A stretch of DNA of 37,004 bases. Source: a virus. Made by a program: the position numbers and the translations under genes. Each line of letters opens with the position of its first letter. Positions within the stretch are counted from its first letter, which is position 1. Location: the IMG/VR virus record IMGVR_UViG_3300027963_000158, positions 1 to 37,004 of that record. One strand, written 5' to 3'. Shown here piece after piece: positions 35,492-37,004 of the stretch. A model generated the notes under the pieces. That model was given only the letters and a program-made list of their open reading frames with translations, did no database searches and was not told the DNA's origin.

Positions 35492-37004
35492 TGGATCTAG
35501 AAGAACTGGCAAAACAGTATGGCGGTGTTTCAACCAAAATTGAACCAGTTAATCTAGAGAAATTAGCCAAAGAGCTAGGCGGTACGTCACGCCCCGTTAA
35601 AGAGCGCACAGTTACTGAAGCCTTTACCGACCCTGCGGCTAAGTTTGCCTCAGGCATTGGCTCATTAATTCAGTTCCCCGGTCAGATCTATGGCCTGACT
35701 ACAGGTGCTATCAAAGAGAAAGACTTTGGAACCACTGGCCTGCAAGGCCTAGGTCAAGAATTACAGGACTATGCCAAGAAGAAGCTTTCTGAAAAGCTTG
35801 TATCTGAAGAAGCAGAAACTGCCCGTAAGGTTGAAGAAGCCGAGAAAAAGGGTGTTCTTTCAGCCTTAGGCACTCAGTTTGGTGAAGTCCTTAAGAACCC
35901 TTTAACTCAGGGTATCGGTTTTGCCGCAGAGCAACTTCCTCAGGCTATCCCTTCTATTCTTGCCGCCGCTATTCCCGGTGTTGGCCCTGCCGCCGCCGCA
36001 GAGTTACGTGCCGCTCAGACTGCCGCCAAGGCCGCAGTCGGTAATGCCGCTAAAGAAAAAGCCGCCAAAGCCATTGTTGATTTAGCTGAAGATGCCGCTA
36101 AAAAATCCCAAATAGCTCGTGGTACTGCCGCCGCTATTGGCACTGGAGCCGCCCAACAGGGCGCAGACATCGGCTCAGGTAGCTTTGAGGAGATCAAACA
36201 GTACCTGATGAAGGAAAAAGGCATGTCCGAGCCTCAGGCTTCGGCAGAGGCTTTAAACCTTGCCAGAGCCTCCGGAGTAAGTGGTGCGGCTATTTCCCTT
36301 TTGGCACAGAAATTACCCGGTGCACAAGCCCTAGAACGTGCCCTTGCAGGCGAAAGACTTGGTACAGGTCGTATTAAAGGTGCAATCGCTGGCGCTCTTA
36401 AGAATATCCCTGAGGAAATGGTTGAAGAGGGTGGCGGTAAAGTTACCCAGAACCTTGCCTTGCGTGAAGTCAATCCAGAGCAAAGTCTCACTGCCGGACT
36501 AGGACAAACCCTAGGTCAAGCCGCTTTAGGCGCAGGCCTTATCGGTGGTGGTGCAGGTGCTATCTCTGGTGGTAAACCCACAATTAATCCTGAAGATGTC
36601 AAGAACGCAGAGTTTGAGAAGCGCAGGGCTGAAGACACCAAACTAGCTGAAGAAAAGCGGGCAGTAATCTCCAAGCAGATGGAGGTTGTTAAGAACCCTA
36701 TTGGTGCTTTGACAGAGGCTGACCTTGGCCCTGAGTTAACCTCATATGTAAACGAGCACCGGACAGCAACAGGTAAGCCTACGCTATCTGCGTACAGTTT
36801 GGATGATGTGGTTGATGCCCTGCCGGGCAAAGATGTAGCTAAAGAGACTGCCGCTTTAAACGCATTGATCGCCCAGAAGACCGGTCACACAGATCAGGTT
36901 TACACGCCTGACGCGGTAACTGCGCTGGCTACTGAAAAGAATGTGGATGTAAACGCTCCCGGGTTTGGGGACTTCCTTTCTAGATCAACTGGCATCGCTG
37001 ATCT
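35491..37004 (+). CDS. Long internal virion or polyvalent-type protein, truncated by window end
   Basis: The reading frame opens at 35491, overlapping the previous TAA, and stays open for 504 codons to the window end, so this is only the N-terminal part. It starts with two imperfect copies of a short unit, LEELAKQYGG (3-12) and LEKLAKELGG (22-31). A hydrophobic segment follows (about 141-171, IGFAAEQLPQAIPSILAAAI) and many Ala-rich helices. It resembles the very large ejected or multi-domain polyvalent proteins found at the end of podovirus structural regions. The remaining enzyme domains, if any, are beyond the window. Confidence 0.7.
   Translation, partial: MDLEELAKQYGGVSTKIEPVNLEKLAKELGGTSRPVKERTVTEAFTDPAAKFASGIGSLIQFPGQIYGLTTGAIKEKDFGTTGLQGLGQELQDYAKKKLSEKLVSEEAETARKVEEAEKKGVLSALGTQFGEVLKNPLTQGIGFAAEQLPQAIPSILAAAIPGVGPAAAAELRAAQTAAKAAVGNAAKEKAAKAIVDLAEDAAKKSQIARGTAAAIGTGAAQQGADIGSGSFEEIKQYLMKEKGMSEPQASAEALNLARASGVSGAAISLLAQKLPGAQALERALAGERLGTGRIKGAIAGALKNIPEEMVEEGGGKVTQNLALREVNPEQSLTAGLGQTLGQAALGAGLIGGGAGAISGGKPTINPEDVKNAEFEKRRAEDTKLAEEKRAVISKQMEVVKNPIGALTEADLGPELTSYVNEHRTATGKPTLSAYSLDDVVDALPGKDVAKETAALNALIAQKTGHTDQVYTPDAVTALATEKNVDVNAPGFGDFLSRSTGIAD

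Noticed and set aside
36015-36830. Three minus-strand open frames near the right end
   Set aside because: They are shadows of the long plus-strand frame open from 35491 to the window end, made of Ala/Ser-rich complement with no ribosome sites.
1-37004. Integrase, tRNA, rRNA or insertion-sequence features
   Set aside because: I looked for recombinase motifs, tRNA cloverleaf patterns and terminal inverted repeats with a transposase and found none, so lysogeny cannot be judged from this window.

Overview
This window is a stretch of a tailed bacteriophage genome (Caudoviricetes). It most likely comes from a podovirus-like, short-tailed phage of a Gram-negative host. The reasons are a terminase pair, a long P22-type portal with a Gln-rich C-terminus, an HK97-fold-like capsid gene, P22-type connector and nozzle proteins (gp4-like, gp10-like), several very long internal or ejection-type proteins, and no obvious sheath, tube or tape-measure genes. 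Base composition is moderate (about 46-48% GC by eye). Genes are tightly packed with ATGA and TAATG stop-start overlaps, and starts are generally preceded by AGGAG or AAGGA. The gene content resembles uncultured aquatic podoviruses; a freshwater betaproteobacterial host is a guess from general resemblance only.

Layout. (1) 1-974: four small leftward genes separated by an unusual tandem double-hairpin element whose stems change sequence but keep pairing. (2) 975-1648: a divergent non-coding control region with a textbook G-quadruplex motif, five perfect DnaA boxes (TTATCCACA) within about 130 bp, duplicated GGGTAAACCC palindromes and promoter-like -10 sequences. This is a candidate replication origin. 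(3) 1649-4558: packaging genes, small terminase, then a glutaredoxin and a LexA-type winged-helix protein, then large terminase. (4) 4567-10610: head genes: portal, small linker protein, GroES-like co-chaperonin, scaffold, conserved virion-associated protein, decoration-like protein and major capsid protein, closed by a strong terminator at 10622-10648.

(5) 10768-13104: two small structural proteins, a GT-A glycosyltransferase and small conserved proteins. (6) 13111-19018: a cluster of small basic, low-complexity proteins that share two short linear motifs (an aromatic-x-x-Gly-Gly box and an ADGIA-x-KGKT-x-G tag). They are interleaved with the head-tail connector genes (gp4-like adaptor, zinc ribbon, second adaptor), followed by a free-standing HNH endonuclease gene. 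(7) 19547-24955: tail fibre and receptor-binding genes, including a protein built of ten 20-residue repeats and a tail-fibre assembly chaperone. (8) 24958-27357: a lysis module of small membrane proteins, a 3TM-type holin and a GH24 lysozyme. (9) 27361 to the end: tail nozzle (gp10-like) and very long internal virion proteins, the last cut by the window edge.

The rightward genes act together to build, fill and release the virion: terminases package DNA through the portal, the co-chaperonin and scaffold help fold and assemble the capsid, adaptors, nozzle and fibres complete the tail, and the long internal proteins probably enter the cell ahead of the DNA. The most novel-looking signals are the shared short-motif protein family, the covarying double hairpins, the DnaA-box origin and a strongly over-represented palindrome GTTTAAAC (18 copies by hand count).
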